NCBI RefSeq assembly: GCF_014212055.1 | Contig: NZ_JACJVO010000010.1 | Coordinates: 82,599-146,598 of the forward strand | From: Cohnella zeiphila | Lineage (GTDB): Bacteria; Bacillota; Bacilli; Paenibacillales; Paenibacillaceae | Direction of reading: 5' to 3' | Length of the DNA stretch: 64,000 bases | In this document: piece after piece, positions 8,801 through 18,309 of the stretch | How positions within the stretch are numbered: the first letter of the stretch is position 1 | Layout: each line of letters begins with the position of its first letter | Made by a program: the position numbers and the translations under genes | Notes under the pieces: generated by a model | Seen by the model: the letters and a program-made list of their open reading frames with translations, nothing else | Databases searched by the model: none | Told to the model about the DNA's origin: nothing

Positions 8801-10923
8801 ACGCCGTCGGAGGAGGTGCGGACCGCGTCCTCGTTCTCGATGTCGATGAAGCCTTTCGCCCGGCCCCACCAGCCGCTCGGAGACGGCACGTAATTCACGG
8901 AATCGTCCCCCTGCGGCTCGACTTTCATCAGATCGATCATGTTGAACATCGCGTCGGTCAGCGATTGGCCGGCGACGTTCTCCCGATAGTCCGTATAGCC
9001 GTATTCGCTGCGAACAATGTTCTCGTATGCGTCGTAGATGTCGCTCCTCTGCGCGTACAGTCCGATCGTAAACCGGTACGTGCTCTCCGCGGCCAAAGAC
9101 GAATAGGCTCCGAGCTGCGGCGCGTACACGATCGGCTGCACGCCGCCGTCGTTGTTGACGAGACTCATGCCGAGCGGCTGACGATCGGCTCCCCCATGCG
9201 GCTCGAAGTCGAGCGGCAGCTCTTCGGCAGACACGAACACGCCGTAGGTCAACGGATTACCGTCGCCGTCGCGTTTCTCGACCAGACTCATCGGCGCGGT
9301 CAATTGCCACAGCCCCGTCGATTCCGCCGTACCGATCATTTTCGCATGGGATTTGTATCCGCTCAGCACCTCGTCGACGTCGGCCTCGGCCTCCGACGTG
9401 AAAGACTGATAGCCGATCACGTAATGGCCGGCGCGTCGGGGCGTGAACGAATACGACACCTCCGGCCTGTCCTTCGCGAGCGACCAGGTCGCCTCGAAAT
9501 CGTAATCGGCCGAATGAGACGAGTCGCTCAGAACCGCGGTCTTGCCGTCCGTAATTTGGACGCTGTCGAATGTGATCCACGTTTTATTCATCGTGTCGTA
9601 GTAGTTGGTCCGCTGCCCCGCGTCCCCGTCCAGCAGCACCCATTGCTCGTCGAGCCGCTCCTGCGGCGTATTGGCGGGCACCCAGGCGTCCGCGTCGGCG
9701 TCTTTGTAATACACGTCCCGAACAACGGTATGGCCGCCGTCCCAGGCCGCGTCGTAAAAAACGGTTTTATAGCCGTCGTTCTCGATGCTGCCCGCCTCCG
9801 TATAAGTCAGATTCGGCAGCGTCCGGTCGCGCAGCGCCGGCGGCGGCAGCGGCTTCTGCGAGATGCGGCCTTCGAACTTGACCGCGTCGATCCGGGTCTG
9901 AATGTTCGATGTCGTCGGCTGAACGCGGGTTGCCCGGACGAATTCCGCTCCGGTTCCGCTGAACTCGTAAGTGCCTAGATCGACCCAGCCGGTTCCGCCG
10001 GATGACGGCCTCAGATCGATATATTGCACGTCTGTCGTCCCGTTGTGCACGACCTCCACCTTCACGTTGCTGTCCGCCTTGTCCGCCCAATCCAGCTTAT
10101 ACAGCGAGATCTTGGCCGTGCCGGCTTCCAGCCGCGGATTCCACGTTATGGCGTTGTTGATCGTGTCGGTGTAGCGGGTGCCGGAATTGTTATAGCCCTT
10201 CACGCCCGTAGACGTCTGCCAGCCGCTCGTGGCCGAATAGCCTTCGTCGCCGTCGTCGATGACAATCGAGTTATAGGGCGTATCGTACTGCTCGATATTT
10301 CCTTCGAACTTGACGGCGTCGGCCCGCGTCAGCACCGTCCCCGTAGAGGAGTGAACGCGGGTCAGCCTGACGAATTCGTTGTCCGTTCCGTTAAAATAGT
10401 AGTCGCCGAGCTCGACCCAGCCGCTTCCTCCGGACGACGGCCGCAGGTCGACGTTCAGCACGTCCGTCGTGCCGTTGTGCACGATCTCCACCTTCACGCC
10501 GTCGTCGGCCTTGTCCTCCCAATCGAGCTTGTACAGCGAGATGGTTGCCGTGCCGGCCTTCAGATTCGGATTCCAGGTCACCGAATTGTTCACGGTGTCC
10601 GTCCAACGCGAACTGGAGTTGCCGTAGCCTTTCACATTCGTGGAGACGTTCCAGATGCCGGTCACGGAAAAGCCCGTCGTCGCATTCGTCGGATCGCTCT
10701 TCGCGACGCCGTCGACGGTGATGCTGCCGTCGTCGATGGTGATCGTTCGGTAAGGAGGCGCCGTCCCTTCCTCCGCCGAAGCCTTGCCCGGCTGCGGCAG
10801 CGGCGCGCCAATCGTTGCAAGCGCTATCAAAATCAACAAAACCAAAAAAGCCGTTCCGACTCTTCCCAACTTCATTCTCATCGCCCCGTTTCTGAAGATT
10901 CTGCTTCCAAACCAGCTGTTCAT
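5866..10923 (-). CDS. very large secreted multidomain protein with golvesin-like modules (probable polysaccharide-active enzyme)
   Basis: About 1,685 residues. A signal peptide follows the charged start (KLGRVGTAFLVLLILIALAT, then KASAEE). Residues about 57-205 and 215-345 are two near-duplicate beta modules (NNSVTWNPNLKAGTA and NNAITWNPRLEAGTA; VHNGTTDV; DLRPSSGG.GW) resembling the golvesin C-terminal/xanthan-lyase-associated fold. Two more diverged copies lie near the C-terminus. The central 1,000 residues are rich in Trp and Tyr and contain helical-repeat-like stretches (LWIELLELYEETGDAEYLNAA), suggesting an alpha/alpha toroid of the glycosidase or lyase type; no catalytic motif was recognised. 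Start is uncertain: ATG at 10923, 10881 or 10875, none with an ideal ribosome site. It is the last gene of the carbohydrate locus, so a polysaccharide substrate is inferred. Confidence 0.7.
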   Translation of the reverse strand: MNSWFGSRIFRNGAMRMKLGRVGTAFLVLLILIALATIGAPLPQPGKASAEEGTAPPYRTITIDDGSITVDGVAKSDPTNATTGFSVTGIWNVSTNVKGYGNSSSRWTDTVNNSVTWNPNLKAGTATISLYKLDWEDKADDGVKVEIVHNGTTDVLNVDLRPSSGGSGWVELGDYYFNGTDNEFVRLTRVHSSTGTVLTRADAVKFEGNIEQYDTPYNSIVIDDGDEGYSATSGWQTSTGVKGYNNSGTRYTDTINNAITWNPRLEAGTAKISLYKLDWADKADSNVKVEVVHNGTTDVQYIDLRPSSGGTGWVDLGTYEFSGTGAEFVRATRVQPTTSNIQTRIDAVKFEGRISQKPLPPPALRDRTLPNLTYTEAGSIENDGYKTVFYDAAWDGGHTVVRDVYYKDADADAWVPANTPQERLDEQWVLLDGDAGQRTNYYDTMNKTWITFDSVQITDGKTAVLSDSSHSADYDFEATWSLAKDRPEVSYSFTPRRAGHYVIGYQSFTSEAEADVDEVLSGYKSHAKMIGTAESTGLWQLTAPMSLVEKRDGDGNPLTYGVFVSAEELPLDFEPHGGADRQPLGMSLVNNDGGVQPIVYAPQLGAYSSLAAESTYRFTIGLYAQRSDIYDAYENIVRSEYGYTDYRENVAGQSLTDAMFNMIDLMKVEPQGDDSVNYVPSPSGWWGRAKGFIDIENEDAVRTSSDGVLMSAYYLTGDDDLYDTRALPSLEFGVSRNAQGWSPTKKPVYGVPSNWKMTSLPFDVSSVASLAQLTNGNAAIQEMVEEEYRFRNPDLKERGPVIQPLMMYRMTGNAVYLQQAETAADAYIASQIDTPATGNVSENEFIANNGKLWIELLELYEETGDAEYLNAAYKEAKRYVTMFVARPVPEGTYTIPQPDAPYTESFHWPASAKYDYPRDDFPEYETGGVQTDAWKVSPNGLTFEAGSTSAYYRMNAQEAPFLLRLAQDTGDSLLADVAHNAVIGRYSSYPGYYYKGFSISQLEPDFPLEGPSEATSIYYHHVPGQLGQTMDYLISEQALRSNGSISFPSVFETDFLWFKYHLYGSKPGTFYGHTGVWLWMPKGIISTSNPQLNWITAESGDRFYISLSNESADAQQASIELNSQIVGFDPVQTYPVTVIRGNGEPEQATMTNGAIDVSVSGKGITAVIVEGLDIEVPFHRQQPETTSEASYFFDTHSPIDAVKGMLIVKPDNTAYDAYIEAKTEKAATLYYSLDGGDTYTAVPDTVYPTEWSIRVNDLSDTFTYYVESEGKKTRTRSLYLPDHTAVPPEQPAWQPGSSIVTDNTEAETDGIWIRDTSGDGYYYDGYVYAKSATGAATAAIRWRPDLPESVVYDVYAKLPKMTIANENWSTGAAFDVHYDGGTQTVAVNEQASDGGWAYLGAFPFAEGTGGYVELTNQSGNSRVIADAVMWVPEDAQPQWQSVSISADKDALEMTRNVQLAVSGQLDNGLPGDMSQADVAYHLDRPDLAAVDAGGVLQLLQLDGTTDHIEVWADVTVNGTTLETPRLSIPIRDLTVTVDSANADGLFVSAGSWTQSNLSGYQTGVKSRYTTTQGSSATWTAMLPEGNYTVSLYNIVHSPGQDTNVKVEVKHKTGTEILYIDQSSGSSEWLNLGAYDFAGDGTEYVRMTRVTPTTVEPQTPAAELIYTRADAVKFERHSEIPAAEEE

Positions 10924-11391
10924 GTGAGAGCTTTCGAATTCCCGAAAACTCCTCCTCTCCCTCCGCCTTCCTCTCTCCTCTCTCCTGAGCTTCGATGCGG
11001 CTAACGTCTCCTCTGCCATCATAGTGCAGCGTTTACGGCTTAGATTTATTGGATTTTTAGAAATGTTTATACGATTTTCTGCAGTTGCAATGCTTGCTGA
11101 AAAACAGACGAAACGGACGCGTTCCTCCTCGCTGAAACCGAATACCGGCATTCCAGGCCGTAGTGCTCGACCGCTTGCGGTTCGCCGTGGCCGGTACACT
11201 ATGACGTTATGGCCTCCGCACGCCGACCGTAAAGCTTCACATAACTTTCCGTCAATACGGGTAGTCAAGCTCCCTTCTTTCGTCCGTTCCGCCAACGTTC
11301 CGCCCATGTGAGTAGTCTTATTACGTTCTATCGCCCGTTCCGCGGCAGCCAGGCTGCGACGGGACGCAGCCCGGCACAGCCTGGTGTGAAC
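10924..11391. other. 468-base gap with an AT-rich block and a GC-rich hairpin region
   Basis: No gene recognised. Next to the SGNH hydrolase stop (11350-11391) are overlapping inverted repeats (CCAGGCTG/CAGCCTGG and GGCTGCG/CGCAGCC) that could end or stabilise the upstream transcript. Around 11040-11085 an AT-rich block contains TATAAA on the minus strand, a possible -10 for a separate transcript of the giant protein, but no convincing -35 was found. Confidence 0.45.
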
Positions 11392-12618
11392 TTACAGCGG
11401 CGGCTGCACCAGAAGCAGCATGCCGAGCTGGACGAGCGTCTGCCCGTATCGATCGGGATGCTGTCGAAAATGCCCGAGACTCTCATGCTTCCCGGCAGCC
11501 TCGAACACAGCCGCTTTGTCCGTACGCGCGGCATCGATCTCGAAGCGGACGACATGCCGCCCGTTGGGCAGAGCCGGAAGGAACGCGTATTCGTTCCGGT
11601 CGTGGTCATTGTGGAGCGTGAAGCGGTCGAGAACGATAGGCTCCCCACCGTCCACCGAAACTTTCAGCCTGCCGGAATAGGGGCCGCCGATGTCGAACAG
11701 GCCGATGTGGGTGCCGACGAACTCGACCGTAAAAGCGTCGCCGGGCTTCCCGGACCGCCATAGACCCGGGAACAGCCAGGAGAATTCTTGAGCAGGCCCT
11801 GGCCGTTCCGGCGTCTCGAACGTCCATTCGCCGGCGAACGCTGCCAGCTCCGCCGGAGCCTTCATAGCGGCGTACTCCCACGGATTCCCCGGCACGAGAG
11901 TCTCCGCCGGGAGAAGGTGCGGCGACGGCATGCCGCTTTCGGCCCGCCCGCGCAGCGTTTTCAGGCGCCGAACGATTTCGTCGGCGTAGAGGCGATGGCC
12001 GTCCGGCACGGTCGGGTGAACGGAATCGCGCGTAAAGACGACGGCGCCGGCCGGCGCCTTTTCCCCTTCCCAAACCGTAAAAACAACCGTTCCTTCCGCG
12101 ACGAGCCGGCTGAGCTCCACGCCCAAATGAATAGACGGGATGCCGTACTCGTCTGCCACCTCGTCCTGCAGCAGCGCGCCGGGCTGGTACCTCCCCTTCC
12201 GGAATCCGGCCACGTCCTGCTCCGCAAGCGTATAAACGAACAGTAGATCGGTCATCGGGTCGGCATTGCGGACTTGCCGGACGATGCCTTCGATCCAGGC
12301 CTTCGACTCGGGAGCGCCCCGATCGTTCACGACAAATTCGACGAAGACGAGGTCGGGCCGGTGCCTTAATACATCCCTTGCCGTCCGGGCGGCGCCCAGA
12401 TCCGAGCCGGTACCGCTGACCCCGGCATTGATCGCTTCAATCTTCGCTTGGGGATACTGCTCCTGAAGCCATTCCGCCGTCATGACGCGATAGCCGGGCG
12501 CCCGGGTGATGCTTCCGCCCAGGTAGACGATCGTCGCATCGCCTCCTCCTGCCAGTTTGGCGAATACGTTCGGCAAGCCGGCACGCGGAAAAAAAGCGTT
12601 CAACGGTTCGGGGTGCAT
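11392..12618 (-). CDS. SGNH/GDSL-type hydrolase with a C-terminal beta domain
   Basis: Predicted esterase/deacetylase of 408 residues. The SGNH blocks are in order: GGSIT (catalytic Ser, about residue 35), GVSGTGSDLGA (block II Gly), VEFVVND (block III Asn), and DSVHPT (catalytic Asp and His). The last 180 residues form a second domain (FSWLFPGLWRSGKPGDAFTVEF, then IDAARTDKAAVFE) that looks like a carbohydrate-binding or lid domain. No signal peptide, so it is probably cytoplasmic. The start overlaps the end of the FAD oxidoreductase by 19 bases and has an AAGGAGA site, showing translational linkage. Removal of acetyl or other ester groups from imported oligosaccharides is inferred from context. 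Confidence 0.8.
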   Translation of the reverse strand: MHPEPLNAFFPRAGLPNVFAKLAGGGDATIVYLGGSITRAPGYRVMTAEWLQEQYPQAKIEAINAGVSGTGSDLGAARTARDVLRHRPDLVFVEFVVNDRGAPESKAWIEGIVRQVRNADPMTDLLFVYTLAEQDVAGFRKGRYQPGALLQDEVADEYGIPSIHLGVELSRLVAEGTVVFTVWEGEKAPAGAVVFTRDSVHPTVPDGHRLYADEIVRRLKTLRGRAESGMPSPHLLPAETLVPGNPWEYAAMKAPAELAAFAGEWTFETPERPGPAQEFSWLFPGLWRSGKPGDAFTVEFVGTHIGLFDIGGPYSGRLKVSVDGGEPIVLDRFTLHNDHDRNEYAFLPALPNGRHVVRFEIDAARTDKAAVFEAAGKHESLGHFRQHPDRYGQTLVQLGMLLLVQPPL

Positions 12619-14846
12619 TCTGGGCTCTCCTTTTCCTTTACCTCCGGGGCGTACAGTTTGACGGCGAACACTTCGACGTACGGCGAACCGTGCGTGCCGC
12701 CGAATTCGAACCGGATGCGGACGACGCCCCGTACGTTCAAGCGATACCGGTTCAACGTCAGATCGTTGCCTCTGGCTTCAAAGCGCCGCTCGCTGCCGTC
12801 CGCCAGCGTCACGATCGCGTCGTAGTCCTTGACCAGCGTCTCCGGCGGCTCGTCGAAATGCTCCAGATCGAGCCGAGGATTAAAGACAAGCTGAAGCTCC
12901 TCCACATCCTTGGGAGTCGCGAATGCAAGCTCCAGCCATTCCCGGCCGCCGGAACGCTCCGATGCCCATACGTTAGGCAGCCCGTACGGCCGCGAATAGC
13001 CATTGACGATATTGGCGGGATCGTACAGATGCTGGGCGGGCAGAAGGTTCTTGAACAGGATGCTCTTCTCCCACTTCCTTAGCTTAGCCGGCTCTTCCGG
13101 CCGGTACAGAAAGCTGACCGCTCCGGTCGGCTTCTCGCCGTTGCAGGATAGCGCCAGCGTCTCCGCCCCTTCGAACACCAGATACAGCTTATCGCCCGCG
13201 GGCCTCCCGCAGCCGATGTCCAGCGTCATCCAGCCGTCGAAGCCGGCCGCCACCTCGATACCGGCTCTTTTCAGCTCGCCGCCGGGCACATAGTTCTCCT
13301 TGCGGTCGCCGCCCAGCACCGTCAGGCGAAGCGTCTCCGCCCGGTCCCCGGCGTTCCGAATACGGACGGCCACGCTCTCCAGACGCTCCGTGCCGATCGG
13401 CAGCGCCAGGCACAGCGGCTGTTCCAGAGAGACTGCCTCGCCCGGGACTTCATTGGCATACGCCCGCCGCGAAGACGCCCGAACGGTCAGGCCCTCGGCG
13501 AAGCACGGCGTCAGCTCCTCCCGAAGCCCGACGATCGTCTGTCCGTCCCGCATCAGCATCCGCTGCAGCTCGCCGATGTGTTCCGCCGCGATGTCGGCCG
13601 GGTCCGCCCCGTACTTCACGCAGAGCGCCGCCGCCGTACCGACCGCTTGGCCCATGCAGCCGCACGTCGCCATAACGCGGGTCGACCCGAAGGCGACGTG
13701 GGTGGCGCTGACGTTGCGGCCGGCCAGCAGCAGGTTGGGAACGTTGGCGGAGTATAGGCTCCGCAGCGGAATGTTGTACAGGCCGGGAACGAAGTTCCAT
13801 GCCGTCGCCGGCCCCGTGTCGTAAACCCCTTTGGCGGCGTGCAGGTCCATCGCCCAGCCGCCGACGGCCACGGCATCCGCGAAGTATGGTCTTTCCGTCA
13901 GATCGTTCTGCGACAGCATGTAATCCCCCACGAATCGCCGCGACTCCCGTTTGCCCGGAATCGGAGACACGTGGTCCAGGATGAGAGGGTCCACGCCGTC
14001 GAAGTCTCCGCTGTTCTTGATGTAATCCCAGATGCCGAACACCAGCTTGCGCAGCTCCAGCGCGATCTCCTCGTTGTCCCGGACAGTGTCGATATGCCCG
14101 CCGTATTCCAGCCACCACAAGCCGCCAAGCCCATTTACCTTGCGAGGAATGACGCGATGGCGCAGCCCTTTGCGAATATCCTCGAAGAAGCTCAGCTTCG
14201 TGACATCGTATGCGAACGCCGGCCTTTTGAACGGCACCTTGCGGCCGACGTCGCGGGTTTGAAACAGAATCGTATCCCCCATCGTGTAAGCGTCCGCTTC
14301 CTCCGGAGCCAGACTTTCCCCGAATTCGCTCCTGGCTTCCCGCCCGCGCCTGAATTGCGCGCCCGCCTGATACGCGACCGCGCCGTCGCCGGAACTGTCG
14401 ATATAATACGGACTGACGAAGCGGAATTTCCGTTCGGAAGCGAGCTGCAGCGCGTCCACCCGCGCGACTCTTCCGCCCTCCGTCCCTGTCTCGTAGACGC
14501 ACGTGTTCAGATACAGCGCGATGTTCGGTTCGCCGTAGACCATGTCGAGCAGCACCGTATCCGATACCGAGTACATGATTTTCTGGTTGTACAGCGGATT
14601 GTGGCGAAAAAGCTTCTGCTTCAGCTCTTCGACCAGACCGCCCTCCCGCCCGTAGTAGGACGGGCTTCTGCCTTGATAGGCCGATCCGTTGATATGGACG
14701 CGGACCTCGCTGCTGGCGTTTCCGCCGAGGACGGGCCGATCGTTGATCAGCGCGACCGCCAAGCCGTTTCTCGCCGCGGCGATGGCGGCGCATACGCCCG
14801 CGATGCCTCCTCCGACGACGGTGACGTCCGATTGGACAAGCTCCAT
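12600..14846 (-). CDS. FAD-dependent oxidoreductase (FAD_oxidored family) with a C-terminal beta domain
   Basis: A 748-residue flavoprotein. The N-terminus has the dinucleotide fold VTVVGGGIAGVCAAIAAARNG, followed by GGNASSEVRVH and, near residue 390, LLAGRNVSATHVAFGSTRV with ATCGCMGQAVGTAAALC, all typical of the FAD_oxidored (PF12831) group found in polysaccharide-use loci. The C-terminal third (after residue 490) has no flavin motif and looks like discoidin-type beta modules (NGYSRPYGLPNVWASE). GGAGGG lies 6 bases before the ATG. The protein has no signal peptide. Its exact reaction is unknown; in this operon it may oxidise an unusual sugar. Confidence 0.8.
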   Translation of the reverse strand: MELVQSDVTVVGGGIAGVCAAIAAARNGLAVALINDRPVLGGNASSEVRVHINGSAYQGRSPSYYGREGGLVEELKQKLFRHNPLYNQKIMYSVSDTVLLDMVYGEPNIALYLNTCVYETGTEGGRVARVDALQLASERKFRFVSPYYIDSSGDGAVAYQAGAQFRRGREARSEFGESLAPEEADAYTMGDTILFQTRDVGRKVPFKRPAFAYDVTKLSFFEDIRKGLRHRVIPRKVNGLGGLWWLEYGGHIDTVRDNEEIALELRKLVFGIWDYIKNSGDFDGVDPLILDHVSPIPGKRESRRFVGDYMLSQNDLTERPYFADAVAVGGWAMDLHAAKGVYDTGPATAWNFVPGLYNIPLRSLYSANVPNLLLAGRNVSATHVAFGSTRVMATCGCMGQAVGTAAALCVKYGADPADIAAEHIGELQRMLMRDGQTIVGLREELTPCFAEGLTVRASSRRAYANEVPGEAVSLEQPLCLALPIGTERLESVAVRIRNAGDRAETLRLTVLGGDRKENYVPGGELKRAGIEVAAGFDGWMTLDIGCGRPAGDKLYLVFEGAETLALSCNGEKPTGAVSFLYRPEEPAKLRKWEKSILFKNLLPAQHLYDPANIVNGYSRPYGLPNVWASERSGGREWLELAFATPKDVEELQLVFNPRLDLEHFDEPPETLVKDYDAIVTLADGSERRFEARGNDLTLNRYRLNVRGVVRIRFEFGGTHGSPYVEVFAVKLYAPEVKEKESPECTPNR

Positions 14847-14927
14847 TGCGAACCCTCCATGAATCTTCGTTTGGTATTCATGGTAGTCGCTTTCGAAACC
14901 CGATTTTTACACGATTTTGCGAAAAAC

Positions 14928-16547
14928 TCACACATTCTTTAGCCCCTGATGCAGGTTGCGGTACCTCTTGGGCGTCATTCCGGCATACTGCTTGAACAGC
15001 TTGCAGAAGTACCCCTCGTTCACGATCCCCGTCTCCTCGCACAGCTCCAGGATCGAGTAATCCCGCCGCTGCAGCAGCTCGAACGACAGCTCGATTTTGC
15101 GCCGGTTGATGTAGCTGACGACCCCTTCCTTCATCGTTTTCTTGAACAGGCTGCTGAAGTAGGCGGGGGCCAGATTCACCTGCTCGGCGAGCTCCTGCAG
15201 CGTCAGCCGCTGCCGCAGATGCCGCTCGATATACAGGATCGCCCTCGTGATCTCCGTGCGATGGGACGGCGCACCGTCCTGCAAAGCGGCGAAGACGAGG
15301 TCGGCGATCAGCCTCAGTTGTTCCCGGAAGGCTGCGAAGGGAGCCGGGACCGCTTCCGCATCCAGCTCTGGAATCCCCCAGGATTTCAGCTTCGCCGCGA
15401 TATCCCGCCAGAAGTCCCGAAGCAGGGCGAGCATCGCCGGCTTCGGAATCCGTTCGTCCCGGGCGCTCCGCTCCAGCGCTCCCATCCACTCTGCCAGCTC
15501 TTCCCGGCCGCTCTCCCGGTGCAGCTGCGCCAGCACGCCGGCCACCCTCTCCCGGAAAGCCGGACCGAGCTCGCCTCGATAGCGAAGGCGATGCGCCGGC
15601 GTCACGACCGACTTCGCCTCCCGGTAGAAAAAGTCGTCGCACAGCCCCGCCGCTTCCGCATAGCCGGACCTGATCGCGTCCCAGCCCTTGCGCGGCCCCG
15701 CGAAGCCGACGGACACCTCCTGGTTCAGGTAACGCTCCAGATTGTCGACCATCTGTCTTCCCAACGTCTGGCAGATCCGCTCGATCTCCATCTCGCTGCG
15801 GTTGCCGTCCAGCGCCAGAAAGCCGACGAACCGATGATCGCGCAGCTCGGATACCGCGCCTCCCCCGTAGTCCGCCAACGTCTCCTCCAGCACGTTGGTC
15901 ACGGCGAATTTGAGAACGCTTTGGTCCGCCGACGAATAGGCATTCCGGAAGCTCTCGTACTGGTTCATCTCCGCGATGAAGCAGCAATAGCCGGATTCGA
16001 AAAAGCCGTATTCCGCCCCGCCCCCTTCCCCCGTCGCCCGGCGGGCGGGAAGCTCTCCGCTCACAAGCTCGCCGATCCATTGCTTGCGCACCCGGTACCG
16101 ATTCTCCTGAATCGAGAGATTAAGCGCCTGCAATTCGCCCTCCCGCTTCCGAATGTCCTCCAGCGTTTCCGCCGCCTTTTCCAAGGCCCGCGTAAGTTCC
16201 TCCTCCTTCAAAGGAACCTTCACGATATACTCCAGAATATGGCTGCGAATGGCCCGCTGGGCGTATTCGAACGTGCTGTAGGCGGTCAGCAAAATATACT
16301 GCGCGTTCGGCAGCTTCGGCCGCAACTGTTCGATCATCGTAATCCCGTCCAGCTGCGGCATGACGATATCGGACAGAACGATGTCCGGCTTCAGCTCCAA
16401 CGCCAGTTCGGCCCCCTTGATCCCGTTGTACGCTTTGCCGATCAGCTCGAACCGCCGATCCCCTGCGGACAGTCCCTGGAAAAACAGCTCCAGCCGCTGA
16501 ACGATCAAATCCTCGTCGTCCACAACCAGACAGGTGTAGGTTCTCAT
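14928..16547 (-). CDS. YesN-type response regulator with AraC DNA-binding domain
   Basis: Two-component regulator of 539 residues. Residues 1-120 are a receiver domain with VVDDE, phospho-acceptor Asp60 in DIVLSDIVMPQLDG, and the Lys in EYIVKVPL. The C-terminal 100 residues carry a double helix-turn-helix of AraC type (LTLQELAEQVNLAPAYFSSLF, ending MTPKRYRNLHQ). The middle 300 residues are the variable YesN linker. Its ATG overlaps the kinase stop codon (ATGA), so kinase and regulator are translated together. By family analogy it senses extracellular oligosaccharide through the kinase and activates the permease and catabolic genes of this locus. Confidence 0.9.
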   Translation of the reverse strand: MRTYTCLVVDDEDLIVQRLELFFQGLSAGDRRFELIGKAYNGIKGAELALELKPDIVLSDIVMPQLDGITMIEQLRPKLPNAQYILLTAYSTFEYAQRAIRSHILEYIVKVPLKEEELTRALEKAAETLEDIRKREGELQALNLSIQENRYRVRKQWIGELVSGELPARRATGEGGGAEYGFFESGYCCFIAEMNQYESFRNAYSSADQSVLKFAVTNVLEETLADYGGGAVSELRDHRFVGFLALDGNRSEMEIERICQTLGRQMVDNLERYLNQEVSVGFAGPRKGWDAIRSGYAEAAGLCDDFFYREAKSVVTPAHRLRYRGELGPAFRERVAGVLAQLHRESGREELAEWMGALERSARDERIPKPAMLALLRDFWRDIAAKLKSWGIPELDAEAVPAPFAAFREQLRLIADLVFAALQDGAPSHRTEITRAILYIERHLRQRLTLQELAEQVNLAPAYFSSLFKKTMKEGVVSYINRRKIELSFELLQRRDYSILELCEETGIVNEGYFCKLFKQYAGMTPKRYRNLHQGLKNV

Positions 16548-18289
16548 TCAGTTTGCAGCTCCTTTGTCGGATGGGCCGGGAACAAAGCGCGGATCCGGGT
16601 TCCTTGACCGGGAACGCTGACGATCTGCAGCCCGTGCGGTTTGCCGTAATACGTGCGGATGCGCTGATGAATATTGTTCAGGCCGATTCTTCGCCGCCTC
16701 GCGTCTCCGTCCCTTGGCTCGGGCGTCAACAGCAGGGCCAGCTTCTCCTCGGGAATGCCGACGCCGCGGTCCGCGACCTCGATCGCGACGAAGCCGCCTT
16801 CCCGGAAGGCGGAAATCTCCAGCGGTCCCTCGATTTGACCCCCGCAGTAGCCGTGAAAAAGGCTGTTCTCCACCAGCGGCTGAAGCAGCATCCGGAATAC
16901 GGGATAGTTCGGCAGCCCGTCTTCGATCCGCTCCACCAGCTGAAAATGCCGGTTGTACCGGATATTCTGAATCGCGACGTAATCCGCCACGTTTCGCAAC
17001 TCGTCCCGCAGCGCCACTTGCTCGGAGGCGTCGGAGATACCGTATTCCAGCAGCGAGATGAGCGAGCCGATGACCGTGTCGATCTTGTCCAGTTGGCCCA
17101 GGCGGGCAACGTGGCTGATGGAGCCGAGCGTGTTGTACAGAAAATGCGGATTGATCTGCGATTGCAGCACTTGAATCTCAAGCTTCCGCTGCAGCTCGTT
17201 ATGCTTCTCCGACCGTTTGAGCAAGTCGACGATCTGCTGCAGCATGTGGTCGAACGCCCGCGACAAGTCGCCGAACTCGTCGTTGCGCCGAACGGAGACG
17301 ACAACGCCGAGTTCTCCCTGCTCGACCCGGTTCATTTTTGTCATCAGGTAATAGAGAGGCTTCCGGATGTACTTGGCGATCAAATAAGCGATCAGAAAGC
17401 TGAGCAGGAGCCCCGCCAGCAGCAGACCGAGATAGTACTGCCGCAACCGGTCCAATGCCGCCTTCAGCCGCGATTCGTCATTGACGGAGACAATGTACCA
17501 ATTGAACTTCTCCGTCGGCCGCTTCTGCACCGACACGGGCTTGCCCTGCCGGGTCTCGACGGTCAGGTTAGAGCCGTTGGCGGCAATCAGATCGGTTCCG
17601 GACATGCCGCCGACGGAGAACGTGTGGTTCCGCATTTCCTGTGGCACTTTGCTGTCGGAGAAGCCGGCGATAATCTGCCCCGAGGAGGTGAGCAGAGCCA
17701 GATTCATCTGCTCTTCTTCATGAATCTGCAGCAAGGTCGCCTCGATCGCCTTCAAATCCAAGTCGACGGCAACCGCCATCGGTTCGTCGGAGCCCGGCAA
17801 ATACCGGACCATCGTAAGGGTCCAGCCGGAATACCGGGACAAGTAGGGCTCGCTCTCGTATGTCGTCTGCTTGTTGCGGGTCGCCGCCTCGAACAGCGGC
17901 TTGCGCTCGGGCAGCGGTTCGTCGAAAATCCGGGTCGGCATGCTGCCGCCGATCACCGACAGATCGCTTTTGATCAGATAGATGTTGCTGACGTAATTGC
18001 TGTTCATCTCGTACAGCTTCCCGACTTGCTTACGGATCACCTCCGGGTTCTGGAGATTGGCCTGAACGGACGTCTCGAGCGAGAACAGAATCGTCTGGAA
18101 GGAGGAGAAGTTGACCGTCAAATATTGATCCACCTTGTCCATAATCTGCTTGATGTAATATTCGTCGTTCGTTCTCATCTCGCTGCGCACGTACCGGTAG
18201 GACAGCTGACTGATCAGAATGATGCAGCTGAGCACGAACGCAAAGCAGATGACAAACAGCTTCAGAGGCAGGCTGATTCTTCTCCTCAT
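16544..18289 (-). CDS. YesM-type sensor histidine kinase
   Basis: Membrane kinase of 581 residues. A first membrane helix lies at about residues 9-28, then an extracellular sensor region of about 260 residues, a second helix (YYLGLLLAGLLLSFLIAYLIA), a HAMP linker (RKPLYYLMTKMNRVEQGELG), and the His_kinase domain with His382 in SQINPHFLYNTLGSI. The C-terminal ATPase has the N box (QPLVENSLFHGYCGG) and G1 box (VADRGVGIPEEK). GGGAGG precedes the ATG. The gene follows the binding-protein gene by 58 bases containing a hairpin, and is coupled to the response regulator. Confidence 0.92.
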   Translation of the reverse strand: MRRRISLPLKLFVICFAFVLSCIILISQLSYRYVRSEMRTNDEYYIKQIMDKVDQYLTVNFSSFQTILFSLETSVQANLQNPEVIRKQVGKLYEMNSNYVSNIYLIKSDLSVIGGSMPTRIFDEPLPERKPLFEAATRNKQTTYESEPYLSRYSGWTLTMVRYLPGSDEPMAVAVDLDLKAIEATLLQIHEEEQMNLALLTSSGQIIAGFSDSKVPQEMRNHTFSVGGMSGTDLIAANGSNLTVETRQGKPVSVQKRPTEKFNWYIVSVNDESRLKAALDRLRQYYLGLLLAGLLLSFLIAYLIAKYIRKPLYYLMTKMNRVEQGELGVVVSVRRNDEFGDLSRAFDHMLQQIVDLLKRSEKHNELQRKLEIQVLQSQINPHFLYNTLGSISHVARLGQLDKIDTVIGSLISLLEYGISDASEQVALRDELRNVADYVAIQNIRYNRHFQLVERIEDGLPNYPVFRMLLQPLVENSLFHGYCGGQIEGPLEISAFREGGFVAIEVADRGVGIPEEKLALLLTPEPRDGDARRRRIGLNNIHQRIRTYYGKPHGLQIVSVPGQGTRIRALFPAHPTKELQTE

Positions 18290-18309
18290 CGGGTCCTCCC
18301 GCTCATGCG

